A stretch of DNA of 64,000 nt from Thermoproteota archaeon (GTDB lineage: Archaea; Thermoproteota; Thermoprotei_A; Sulfolobales; NBVN01): positions 190,259 to 254,258 of the forward strand of contig JAUQPH010000001.1 in assembly GCA_030550455.1 (NCBI GenBank), given 5' to 3'. A model generated the notes under the pieces. The model saw only the letters and a program-made list of their open reading frames with translations, searched no databases and was not told where the DNA came from. Positions 34,687 to 43,432 of the stretch are shown piece by piece; position 1 is the first letter of the stretch; each line of letters begins with the position of its first letter. Made by a program: the position numbers and the translations under genes.

Positions 34687-36036
34687 TTGATGCGTGATGA
34701 CGTGGTCACCGTGAGTAATGCTAGTAAGATTCCGTGTGTTGAAGAAATTGTAAGTAGTGACTCACTAAACATCGTTGTACTCGAGAATGAAGAGTGTACT
34801 CTAGGCGGGGAAAAGGCGAAAGAGCTACTCATCAGGGTTCGTGACAAATTAGAGGAGCACTTAAGGAGAGAAAACGAGGAGTTACGCTATGATGAGGAAA
34901 AAGATGCGAAAGAGTCTAGGTTTAGATTCGATGAGGAAGTGAGGAAGCTGCAGACCTGGAACATGGCTGGTGTAGTTATCGATAGAGAGCTGAAGCTGTG
35001 GGTCGTGCCGAAGTTCCTTAGGCAATATTTTAAACCCGATAAGTTAGAGGAGTTAGAGAAGCTGAAGAGTAGTACTCTTTTACTGCTCTACCACATGGTC
35101 AGCTACGTTAAAGGTTACTGGAGGATATCAAAAGCCTTAGTTAAGAGGGATAATCCGCTTGAGTGCTTAAGTAGGCTCTACGTCGAGCTGTTATACCACG
35201 AGATTATGCGGGGTGTGTACAGGGAGTACGTTCGAGTAGTGGAGGAGTCCCCCTTTCTTAGGGGTAAGCCCATCCTTAAGGAAATAATTCGGAGGTATCC
35301 TGCCAGGTCACACATGCCCGTAAGTCAGTACTGGAGGCTCTCTATCGATGTTCCGATAAATAGAGTCTTCTACGCAGCTACGGAGAAAGTGTTGAGTAAA
35401 GACTCTAGAACTGGAGGTATGGCCCTCAGGGTGCTTAGCCTTCTGGAGGACGCTGAAGAGCTCGAGGAGTGGTTGCTGAGGGACATCAAAATGGTAAGGT
35501 TTAACAGGCTAAACGAGAGATTTAGAGAAGCTTTCAACTTAGCATGCCTGATACTTGGATACGCGGGAGTATTAAGTAAGGAAGCTCTGGTCTTTGCCTA
35601 CAACACGCCTAAGCTCTTCGAGAAATACGTATATGAAGTACTGCGGGAGAAAGTCGGAAACGTGGAGTACCAGAGAAAGCTTGAGATACATGTGAACGGC
35701 GAAAACAGAAACGTCATGCCGGACATAGTGTTAAGCAGTAGTCGAGGCATACCCATACCTCTCGACGTAAAGTATAGGTTGATAAAAGGTGAACCACCAC
35801 TCTCTGACATCTACCAGATAGCTTTCTACGCAAGGCAGCTCGACTCTAGGGAAGCTATTCTAGTATATCCAGCCACAAAGAGTGAAAACAGAATCGAGGT
35901 CACTATCCCAGTAGCTAAGGGTGGTATAGCCCTCAGAATACATATACTAAAATACGACCTCAGCAAAGTACTAGAAAGCGGAGAACCTGACGAAAACTTC
36001 ATAAAGAAAATAGAGAGCATACAGCAAGAATCATAA
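34687..36036 (+). CDS. mcrC: McrC-like restriction endonuclease subunit
   Basis: A 449-residue McrC homologue. The N-terminal half is the McrB-contacting region (GVVIDRELKLWVVPKFLRQYF). The C-terminal nuclease domain has LFEKYVYEVL (310-319), MPDIVL with catalytic D346, LDVKYR with D360 and K362, and QIAFYA. All three PD-(D/E)xK catalytic positions are present, so the enzyme should be active. Its start follows the mcrB stop by 16 bp. Confidence 0.92.
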   Translation: MMRDDVVTVSNASKIPCVEEIVSSDSLNIVVLENEECTLGGEKAKELLIRVRDKLEEHLRRENEELRYDEEKDAKESRFRFDEEVRKLQTWNMAGVVIDRELKLWVVPKFLRQYFKPDKLEELEKLKSSTLLLLYHMVSYVKGYWRISKALVKRDNPLECLSRLYVELLYHEIMRGVYREYVRVVEESPFLRGKPILKEIIRRYPARSHMPVSQYWRLSIDVPINRVFYAATEKVLSKDSRTGGMALRVLSLLEDAEELEEWLLRDIKMVRFNRLNERFREAFNLACLILGYAGVLSKEALVFAYNTPKLFEKYVYEVLREKVGNVEYQRKLEIHVNGENRNVMPDIVLSSSRGIPIPLDVKYRLIKGEPPLSDIYQIAFYARQLDSREAILVYPATKSENRIEVTIPVAKGGIALRIHILKYDLSKVLESGEPDENFIKKIESIQQES

Positions 36037-36312
36037 GTCAGTAACCGCTCAACGTAAGATTAACGTACGCAGTAAGGTAGCTACAGACATACGTTCGATG
36101 CCTCACGATTATAAGAACAACTTAAACGCGTCAATGAGCTAATGCTCTCAGCCGTCTCCTAGCGATTAATTGCGCCATAGCCAGAACCACCCCAAATCAT
36201 AGTCCTCTTAGTTACAGACACGAAGACACGATCATTTACGGTTTAAAGGGGCTTAGCTATTTCAACATTATGTAGTGAAGCTGGAAAGTTCCAGTCCCTT
36301 AAGACGACAACC
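36037..36312. other. Gene-free stretch after mcrC
   Basis: Nothing recognisable. The DNA continues into the relic on the minus strand and then the methyltransferase promoter (TATAAAGGTATATAC near 36481). Confidence 0.4.
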
Positions 36313-36470
36313 TCAGCCAGACCTCCTTAACGTCATTAAGTTAAATGATATTCTATTCTCGCGGTTTCACTATCTCGTGCTCACGTTGACTGTCTCACTA
36401 TGCTCTCGCAAAGTGAGGCCGTGTATATGGTTTATGAGTCCCTTAAAGTCTGACCTGAAAACAACTAAAC
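36313..36470 (-). pseudogene. Short coding relic with in-frame stops
   Basis: A minus frame reads VVFRSDFKGLINHIHGLT then LREHSETVNVSTR, TAG-TGA, and RENRISFNLMTLRRSG before TGA. The two halves stay in the same frame across the double stop. No family recognised. Confidence 0.35.
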
Positions 36471-36615
36471 CTAATTAAGGTATAAAGGTATATACTGTAT
36501 TTTTAGAGATGTCAGCTGAAACACTCTTTGAATACCGCTTGTGGTAGTCAGAATTTTTATAAGCACCTTGAGACGGAGTTATTTGTGGAGTTTAATTCGG
36601 TGGTGTTCAAGCACA

Positions 36616-37488
36616 ATGTTCGGCCGGCTACCGCTTAAGAGAGTCGATGATAGGGTTGTGTTTGTTTCTCGCGATAGTAGGGTAGCTATCGTGAACGACG
36701 ATTTTCTCACGACTGATTTAGTAGAGGATAACAGCGTCGACCTAATAGTTACTTCTCCACCGTACAACGTAGACATCAAGTACGGGGTCTACAGAGACGA
36801 CATCCCCTACGATAAATACCTAGAGTTCACGGAGAAGTGGCTCGCTAAGGCTTTAGAGCTTGCGAAGCCCGACGGGAGGCTGTGCCTCAACATCCCGCTG
36901 GACAAGAGTAAGGGCAGAGATGAAGAGGGCTTCCAGAGCGTCTACGCAGACATAGTTGAGGTAGCGAAGCGCGTAGGCTGGAAGTACTTCACCACGATCG
37001 TGTGGAACGAGGGAAACATATCCAGGAGAACAGCATGGGGTAGCTGGTGCTCCGCCAGCGCTCCGTACGTGATAGCCCCCGTAGAGGTCGTGGTAGTTAT
37101 GTATAAGGAGAGATGGAAGAAGGTCAGACAAGGCGTATCAGATATAACTAGGGAGGAGTTCATAGAGTGGACTAACGGGCTGTGGACGTTCCCCGGCGAG
37201 AACACGAAGACGGTCGGGCACCCAGCCCCCTTCCCCGTCGAGCTACCGAAGAGATGCATAAAGCTCTTCACCTACGTAGACGACGTAGTGCTAGACCCCT
37301 TCCTCGGGAGCGGAACCACTCTAGTAGCAGTAGCCCTAACGGGTAGGAGGGGGATAGGTGTCGAGATAGAGAGGAAGTACTGCGATACAGCAGTGCAAAG
37401 ACTAAAGAAAGAAGCCGGCATTGATCACATAAAGCTATACGAGTACTTGAACAAACACCGCAACGTTTTCAGCAAGAGTGTGACATGA
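36616..37488 (+). CDS. Beta-class DNA methyltransferase (N4-cytosine or N6-adenine)
   Basis: A 290-residue type II-style DNA methyltransferase. The catalytic motif IV is TSPPYN (residues 46-51) and the SAM motif I is DPFLGSGTT (227-235), in the order IV then I that defines the beta class. SPPY favours N4-cytosine but N6-adenine is possible. The frame is open to 36541; ATG 36616 removes 25 residues without similarity. It is followed by a truncated ORF, and no intact cognate endonuclease is present. It could methylate the host to protect against, or to be read by, the McrBC pair. Confidence 0.9.
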   Translation: MFGRLPLKRVDDRVVFVSRDSRVAIVNDDFLTTDLVEDNSVDLIVTSPPYNVDIKYGVYRDDIPYDKYLEFTEKWLAKALELAKPDGRLCLNIPLDKSKGRDEEGFQSVYADIVEVAKRVGWKYFTTIVWNEGNISRRTAWGSWCSASAPYVIAPVEVVVVMYKERWKKVRQGVSDITREEFIEWTNGLWTFPGENTKTVGHPAPFPVELPKRCIKLFTYVDDVVLDPFLGSGTTLVAVALTGRRGIGVEIERKYCDTAVQRLKKEAGIDHIKLYEYLNKHRNVFSKSVT

Positions 37489-37529
37489 TTAGGAGAGGAT
37501 ATAGATGATATAGATGTAAGGAAGATGCT

Positions 37530-37748
37530 TTGAGCTATTTAATTAACTACTACGAGGATATAGCGACCAAAGACTTTCAGGGAGCTCACTTACAGACCGT
37601 TAAACATTTTGAAAGTCTATCCGAGACTAAGATTCGCCACAATTTAAACCTATTCTACAAGAACTCCAGAAGTACCGACCAAGCGTGGAAAACATGCAGG
37701 GGAGCTTTATACGAATATGCCGTAGGCTATTTATTACAATTTCGGTAA
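37530..37748 (+). pseudogene. Truncated ORF after the methyltransferase, probable endonuclease remnant
   Basis: A 72-codon frame from TTG 37530, beginning 41 bp after the methyltransferase stop. It reads YEDIATKDFQGAHL and SRSTDQAWKTCRGALYEYAV, the latter like the N-terminal part of several type II restriction endonucleases (SxxQAWKxxxGxxxE). It stops at the 3' end of the opposing ferritin-like gene, far short of an endonuclease's usual length. The gene partner position suggests a lost cognate enzyme. Confidence 0.45.
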
Positions 37749-38344
37749 TTATTAGCTTCGAGAGCTTTTGAGAGATAATCTATGAGTAGCTCCACGATCT
37801 TCGAGTGGTGTTTCTCCTCCATCGAGATTTCTTCTAATACGGCTCTCAGGAGTTCTTCGTTGATATCGATTAGTGAGGTCAAATCTTTCAGTAAGTTGGA
37901 TAATATCGTACTATAGACTTCCTCTGAAGCAAGCTTTTCTGTATTTTGAAGCTTTCTCAGAATGTTTAAGGCCATATTCACATCTACCTGCTCCACCTCG
38001 CTTACATCCCTTAGGAGACTTTCGTTAGTTAACCACGGTATACCTATAAACTCAGCACAGTTATACTCCTTCACGCCGCCAATCATCGCCGATAGATTCT
38101 CTAAGTAGGTGAAGTGAGACCTACTTTCCGTAGATATCCACTTAAGCGATAGAGATAAAGCTTTGTCGGAGGTCTTCGCCGCCACTAGCTCGTAAAGGTC
38201 TGCCACTAGTTTCTCAAACATAGCCCAACACTTGAGTGACTTAGCTATAAGCTCTCGAGGCTTCTCAAGCTCCTCCATTACAGTACCCACATGCAGTAAC
38301 GAATGAAGCATATATAGCTCCCAAAGTAACGCCGTAACTCCCAC
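37727..38344 (-). CDS. Ferritin-like / rubrerythrin-like helical protein
   Basis: A 205-residue all-helical protein with carboxylate and histidine patterns of the ferritin-like superfamily: FEKLVADLYELVA, WISTESRSHFTYLENLS (E-x-x-x-H) and LEEISMEEKHHSKIVELL (E-x-x-H-H). These would bind a di-iron site. No rubredoxin-like C-terminal domain is present. Role in iron or oxidative-stress handling is inferred from fold only. It overlaps the end of the endonuclease remnant by 22 bp. Confidence 0.65.
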   Translation of the reverse strand: MGVTALLWELYMLHSLLHVGTVMEELEKPRELIAKSLKCWAMFEKLVADLYELVAAKTSDKALSLSLKWISTESRSHFTYLENLSAMIGGVKEYNCAEFIGIPWLTNESLLRDVSEVEQVDVNMALNILRKLQNTEKLASEEVYSTILSNLLKDLTSLIDINEELLRAVLEEISMEEKHHSKIVELLIDYLSKALEANNYRNCNK

Positions 38345-38423
38345 ATCAAAACCTTTAGGTGCTAGAACCTCGTCTTTAATATAGTGTTCTCGCGCGTGGG
38401 TGCAGAGATAAAAACGTGAAGAC

Positions 38424-38702
38424 TTACACTAAGTCACTAAGCCCCAGTCGTTTAATAGCTCGAAAACAACTATTTTGCTAAAGGACATCTAAGAATATCT
38501 AAGCAACCTTAGATAGATATTGAACTCAACATTACTAAGTCCTTAAAGTCTTAGCAGAAGAGCTATTATCAGTAACTTAAAGCGATACCTTCACGCTTAC
38601 ATCGAGCCGCTATGGGTTGTAGAACTACACCGACCTCTTCATTAAATCCTCGAGGTAGTTAGTTTCCGTAGAAGCTTGCGAAGCCTTAAAAGCAGTATAA
38701 GC
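38424..38702 (-). pseudogene. Gene relic with many in-frame stops
   Basis: One minus frame looks coding throughout, AYTAFKASQASTETNYLED then LMKRSV, RLDVSVKVSL, VTDNSSSAKTLRT and CFRAIKRLGLSDLV, yet it contains at least eight stop codons. No frameshift is needed to keep the pattern. Family not recognised. Confidence 0.4.
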
Positions 38703-38876
38703 TTTAAACTATAAATAGCACGTACCCAGCAGCTATACTTAAGTAGAGTAATTCGCAGTTTTTCTCTGTTTAAGTTTTTACATTGCGAGTGAAATTCGGA
38801 GATGTGTCACGCGCTATATCTGCGTTCTCGTGGTAAAGCATATTAAGCCAGACCTAAGAAACTCCGGGTGAACCTT

Positions 38877-41800
38877 ATGAGAAGTAAAGTTGCTACTCTG
38901 TGCTTGTTAGTAGTCTTACTGCTCTCGCTAACCACTACAGCTACTTTACCAGTGAATGCCACTATATCGAGACACTCACCTAACGCTTTAAGAGTCGCAT
39001 ACGTAAGCCACTTACTCTACGATGAAAGCTACTGGAGGTTTGGTTCCTACGTAGATGACCCAAGTGCCTTAGCTTTCGGTTTAGCACATGAAGAAGGATT
39101 TAAAGTACTGAACTCAGATGCGCAAGTTGCTAGAGCTATAGTAGTACTCGATAAGTCAACACCACCCAGTGTCCTAAAAGGAAGAGTTAGGGGGTTCCTC
39201 GGGTCTTACCCAACACATCTCTATAGAATAGTCAACGTAGTTATTACCAAGGAAGACCTCGACGCGCTCTCTAGACTACCGGGAGTAGTAGCTATACTCC
39301 CGGATATGAGGATGGACCCAGTCTTCATAAAGTCTACTAGAGGTTTTGAGGAACGAGGTAGTGCAACACCCATAGAGCTAAACACTCCAGTAGGGAGTAG
39401 TGGAGGTAGCTACCACTATACAGTCAATATAACGAGGGCTATCGAAGTCTGGCTGGAGTACGGGATCAGAGGCGAGGAAGTCAGTATAGCCATAATCGAC
39501 ACTGGCGTCGACTACGGATCGCCAGCACTAGGACTAGACGCTATAGCTAGAGATGGATCCGGCCTCCCACTAGTATTCGACGTAAGCAGCCTAGGGCTCG
39601 TCTTAACCCCTGTTGAAGCCGTAGAAGTAGGCGGAGGCTACGTTAGCATAGATCCCGAAAAGCTCTACGTGTTCTACCCACCTTACTACGTCTTCAAATG
39701 GTCTCGAGGTCTTTGGGTATCGGTGAGTGGGTGCAGGTCCAACTCGACATATATCTCGTGGCCAACCAACTACTTGTGGTACGTTGGTGACATACCCAGG
39801 TACGGACCATCTAAGTTCGGACTCATGATGTACTATGTAAGTACCTCCGTTGGAGGAGTATCAACAACTATAAGATTCACAGCCCCTGTTCTAGTCGTTG
39901 ACTCCGACGGCGACGAGCTCTATGACACCGTTTACGTAGACACCACGACGGTTCTCTACCTCCTTCGGCTGGCACTAGCTCCCTCACCGTGTTCTGTCAC
40001 TATACCGTTCGCCCCCACAGCTCCCGACTACTCGTTTGCGGACGAAGAGCCTATACGCTACGGCAAAGAGCTAGTTTCTAGAGACCTAGACGGAGACGGG
40101 ATAACAGACTTCTCTCTAGGGACTCTAGCGGGTTACGTATACGACGCAGCGTACGCAATAATCTACGAAGTACTCGGAACCTGGAGGGAGCTAGTAACAC
40201 CACTACCCCACGGATACGGATATAGAACTGATGCTCTACTTTATCGCGAAGTATGGGAGTACGAGCCAGTAGCTATGGTTTGGCCCGGTCTAGACCCATA
40301 CGGGGCCTACGTAGTGTTCCAGTACGACTACGGTAATCACGGCACCTTCTGCGCAACGACAGCAGCAGGTAGAGACTACTACGCTCAAACAGGTTACGGA
40401 GTTAGAAGTATGTCTGGGCAGGCACCTGCGGCTAAGATAGCTGCTGCTCCAGCACTCTACTTCGGTACTACGATAACTGCGATATACTTCTTTACGGGCT
40501 TCGACCTAGCGACACCCTACGGTGTAGGCTCTAGGTACCTCTGGCCAGCTCTTCGGACCAACCCGTGGATAGCGTTCGAGGGATTCACCTGGGAGTGGGT
40601 CTACACGGGTACCCCTAGGGTAGACATCACTAGCAACTCGTATGGAATAAGTGGTTGGGCTCTCTGGGGTTGGGCTTCCGGAATGGACCCATCTAGCATA
40701 ATATTTGATTACACGACTATGATATCTGGCGTACCTCATTTCGTGGCAGTCGGCAATGGAGGACCCGGTTGGGGTACTATAGCTTCACCAGCGTCATCGA
40801 CGTTCTCGATAGGAGTTGGTGCTGCAACAGAGTTTGCCTACAGGCCTATCTATGGCTATACAGTACTTGGAGCTAGTAGGCAAGTGATATCCTGGAGCAA
40901 TAGGGGACCAACAGAGCTAGGTATAGTGAAACCGGATGTCGTAGCAGTAGGAGCTTTTGCTTGGGCTGTTGGGAGGACTTGGGAGGCGCTTGGAGCAAGA
41001 ACTCTAAGAGGCACACTAACTCACGCGCTCTTTAGTGGCACTAGCCAGGCGACCCCTATGGCAGCTGGAGTCGGTGCTCTCGTAGTGTCAGCGTACAAGT
41101 CCGTTTACGGAAGCAGAATGCCGGCACACCTCTTGAAGACTATACTAATGAACACGGCGTACGACATGGGCTTCGACCAGCTTTCACAGGGTGCCGGTTT
41201 TGTGGACGCCTACAAAGCTGTTACCGCAGTTCTAGACCCAAGCGTACCTAGGGTTTACTCATCTAGCTTACCTCAGGACGTCATGAGAGACCTAGCTGAG
41301 ACGTACAGCACTATAGTATACAGTAGCTTGGGCTCACTCACTTGGTACGAGCCTAAGATCTATATTCCGTACGTGAAACCCGGCGGAGTCGAGTTGCGCA
41401 CAGTAACCATTGAGGGTGTCGGAACCTTTAGAGCTTACCCAGTAATCCATGCGAGGACAAGCGTGAGACCACTCTGTGACTTAGTGAGGACGAACTTCGA
41501 CCCGAAAATTGTGACTTCCTGTAGTGGAGACAGCGTTACACTGAACGTATCTACAGCCACTGTCTACGGCCACCTAGCTATCGACCCGAGACCTCTACTC
41601 TCAGCGAGCTTCTTCGAGATAGAGGTTACGTTCCCCTTTGAGTATTTTGAAAGCGGTGGTAGAACCGGAGCGTTTAACAATCTTATACCGACCGTGGTCT
41701 TAGAGTTAGCTTACTGGATAGACACAAACAGAGATGGAGTGTTCACTTGGTCTGAGACCGGGAGGATATACTACGACATCAGGAGGGCGAACTACGTTAG

Positions 41801-43055
41801 GGTGCAGATAGGTAACCTAGGTAAGCAGATTGAGGAAATAGAGTATCTAACTACTAAGCTTACAGGCATGAGCATAGAGGGAGCAGCGAAAGCACTAGTA
41901 GTTAGGATAGGTGTGTCCGGTGCGACCTTCCGCGGCTATCTACCGATAAGAGCGAGAGTAGTCACATACAGCCTAATGCCCTGGAGAGACGTAATCGTCA
42001 GTCCAACAACACTGACTTCTAGGGGTACAGCTAGAGTTAATGTTATCGTGACCGGCACTAACCCAGGGTTCTACAGCGGATACTTAGTAATAGAGGAGAC
42101 CACTAAAGCCCTAAAATACCTCATACCTATATCATACTTCATACCTATCAACATGACGTACTACTCAACAACATATAGGCTAATACCTAGAACTGAGACG
42201 ACTCCATACAGAAACACCTACCTAAGAGGAGCGTTCGACTACACGTGGAGATACGAGTCAGGAGATTGGAGGGTGTTCAAGGTCTATGTACCGACAGGAA
42301 CGAGGGCCTTAGGCGTTAGAGTTACTTGGCCTACTTACGGAAAGCCTGCGTATGCTAGCAACATAGATGCCATGGTCTTCGGACCATGGACGTACTATAT
42401 GGTCGACGACTACACTAACGAGGTATTTACGTATACAGTAAACGGTGTTCAGCTAGCAGCCGAACTCTCGAGAGATCCGCGCGGTGGGAGTGGCTACAAC
42501 CCGACGAGGTTCTGGGACTCCACAGGTCCGGGAGCCTCGACCATACTGTCTCCAACGCCTCTACCAGGAATTTACAGAGTCGTAGTTAGAAACATACAGT
42601 ACTCCGGCATGAGTTACGAGGAGGCATTAACTATAGAACTAGCTCGTATCAGCATTTCTGTAAGTATCCCCAGAAGAATAAGTAGCTACATAGGTGCTAA
42701 CGGCTGGATCTACGTGTACGGTTCGAGTGATTTCCTACCGGTAAGAATAGAGCCACCAATCGATGGAGCAGTTAGACCTACTGGCGGATCAGTCTTCTAC
42801 TACATACCTTCTCTAGCAGAATACGGACTAACTATAACGCTAGAGACTCTAACGACAACTCCGACTTCCTACACGGCTAGCGTACGCATACACCCATGCC
42901 CTACGGTTCAGTACGGTGGCGACTACATAATAGCATTTAACTACGTTACGCAAGTGCCGGTTACTACAGTAGGTTGGATAGATGGAGGTTCGCCAAGTGT
43001 ATACTTCGATTACTACAGTATCCCCATATACTTCACCTTCAATCTCTTGAAGTAG
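38877..43055 (+). CDS. Giant secreted subtilisin-like serine protease (S8)
   Basis: A 1392-residue protease. A signal peptide covers residues 1-28 (hydrophobic core CLLVVLLLSL). A propeptide-like region follows. The catalytic residues are D208 (AIIDTGVDYGS), H488 (GNHGTFCATTAAG) and S720 (FSGTSQATPMAAG). About 280 residues are inserted between D and H, much longer than in subtilisin and similar in position to pyrolysin and TPP II insertions. The C-terminal 600 residues are beta-rich and may form surface-layer or substrate-binding domains. There is no clear C-terminal membrane anchor. GGGTGA before ATG 38877 favours it over GTG 38868. Confidence 0.9.
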   Translation: MRSKVATLCLLVVLLLSLTTTATLPVNATISRHSPNALRVAYVSHLLYDESYWRFGSYVDDPSALAFGLAHEEGFKVLNSDAQVARAIVVLDKSTPPSVLKGRVRGFLGSYPTHLYRIVNVVITKEDLDALSRLPGVVAILPDMRMDPVFIKSTRGFEERGSATPIELNTPVGSSGGSYHYTVNITRAIEVWLEYGIRGEEVSIAIIDTGVDYGSPALGLDAIARDGSGLPLVFDVSSLGLVLTPVEAVEVGGGYVSIDPEKLYVFYPPYYVFKWSRGLWVSVSGCRSNSTYISWPTNYLWYVGDIPRYGPSKFGLMMYYVSTSVGGVSTTIRFTAPVLVVDSDGDELYDTVYVDTTTVLYLLRLALAPSPCSVTIPFAPTAPDYSFADEEPIRYGKELVSRDLDGDGITDFSLGTLAGYVYDAAYAIIYEVLGTWRELVTPLPHGYGYRTDALLYREVWEYEPVAMVWPGLDPYGAYVVFQYDYGNHGTFCATTAAGRDYYAQTGYGVRSMSGQAPAAKIAAAPALYFGTTITAIYFFTGFDLATPYGVGSRYLWPALRTNPWIAFEGFTWEWVYTGTPRVDITSNSYGISGWALWGWASGMDPSSIIFDYTTMISGVPHFVAVGNGGPGWGTIASPASSTFSIGVGAATEFAYRPIYGYTVLGASRQVISWSNRGPTELGIVKPDVVAVGAFAWAVGRTWEALGARTLRGTLTHALFSGTSQATPMAAGVGALVVSAYKSVYGSRMPAHLLKTILMNTAYDMGFDQLSQGAGFVDAYKAVTAVLDPSVPRVYSSSLPQDVMRDLAETYSTIVYSSLGSLTWYEPKIYIPYVKPGGVELRTVTIEGVGTFRAYPVIHARTSVRPLCDLVRTNFDPKIVTSCSGDSVTLNVSTATVYGHLAIDPRPLLSASFFEIEVTFPFEYFESGGRTGAFNNLIPTVVLELAYWIDTNRDGVFTWSETGRIYYDIRRANYVRVQIGNLGKQIEEIEYLTTKLTGMSIEGAAKALVVRIGVSGATFRGYLPIRARVVTYSLMPWRDVIVSPTTLTSRGTARVNVIVTGTNPGFYSGYLVIEETTKALKYLIPISYFIPINMTYYSTTYRLIPRTETTPYRNTYLRGAFDYTWRYESGDWRVFKVYVPTGTRALGVRVTWPTYGKPAYASNIDAMVFGPWTYYMVDDYTNEVFTYTVNGVQLAAELSRDPRGGSGYNPTRFWDSTGPGASTILSPTPLPGIYRVVVRNIQYSGMSYEEALTIELARISISVSIPRRISSYIGANGWIYVYGSSDFLPVRIEPPIDGAVRPTGGSVFYYIPSLAEYGLTITLETLTTTPTSYTASVRIHPCPTVQYGGDYIIAFNYVTQVPVTTVGWIDGGSPSVYFDYYSIPIYFTFNLLK

Positions 43056-43218
43056 AAAATTAGCTTAAAACCCGTTTTTATTGAAGTTTGATCTTATTTA
43101 AAGCTGTAACGTAGTCCAAAGCTGTACCGATTAGTACTCTATGTAGTTTCTAACTAGAATAAGTCTACTCAGTAGCTATTGAGTACCGCAATAGCTGAAC
43201 AAAAAGAAACCCTAGTAG

Positions 43219-43317
43219 TGCGGGGGGTGGGATTTGAACCCACGCAGGCCTACGCCATCGGGGCTCTCACTCTAGGTCCTGAGCCCGACCCCTTTGACCT
43301 GGCTCGGGCACCCCCGC
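43219..43317 (-). tRNA. tRNA-Leu (CAG) with a ~14-nt intron
   Basis: On the minus strand: acceptor GCGGGGG/CCCCCGC, D arm CCC/GGG, T arm GTGGG-TTCAAAT-CCCAC and a long variable arm typical of tRNA-Leu. The anticodon stem TCGGG pairs with CCCGA only if about 14 nt (ACCTAGAGTGAGAG after CTCAGG) are removed. The loop then reads CTCAGGC, anticodon CAG, with the intron after position 37. Discriminator A; CCA not encoded. Confidence 0.9.
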
Positions 43318-43392
43318 GCCATTAAATGTTAGTTGATGCAGGGTTATAAGTTTCTATTTGGTTGCCTGACGGACTGCGGTCTATATTGAGGA

Positions 43393-43400
43393 TTATATAA
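43393..43400 (+). promoter_or_regulatory. TATA-like box for the phosphohexomutase gene
   Basis: TTATATAA lies about 35 bp upstream of the ATG at 43433, between the tRNA-Leu 5' end and the gene. Confidence 0.55.
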
Positions 43401-43432
43401 ATTAACGAAGGATTATAGTACCAGGGCTCTAA

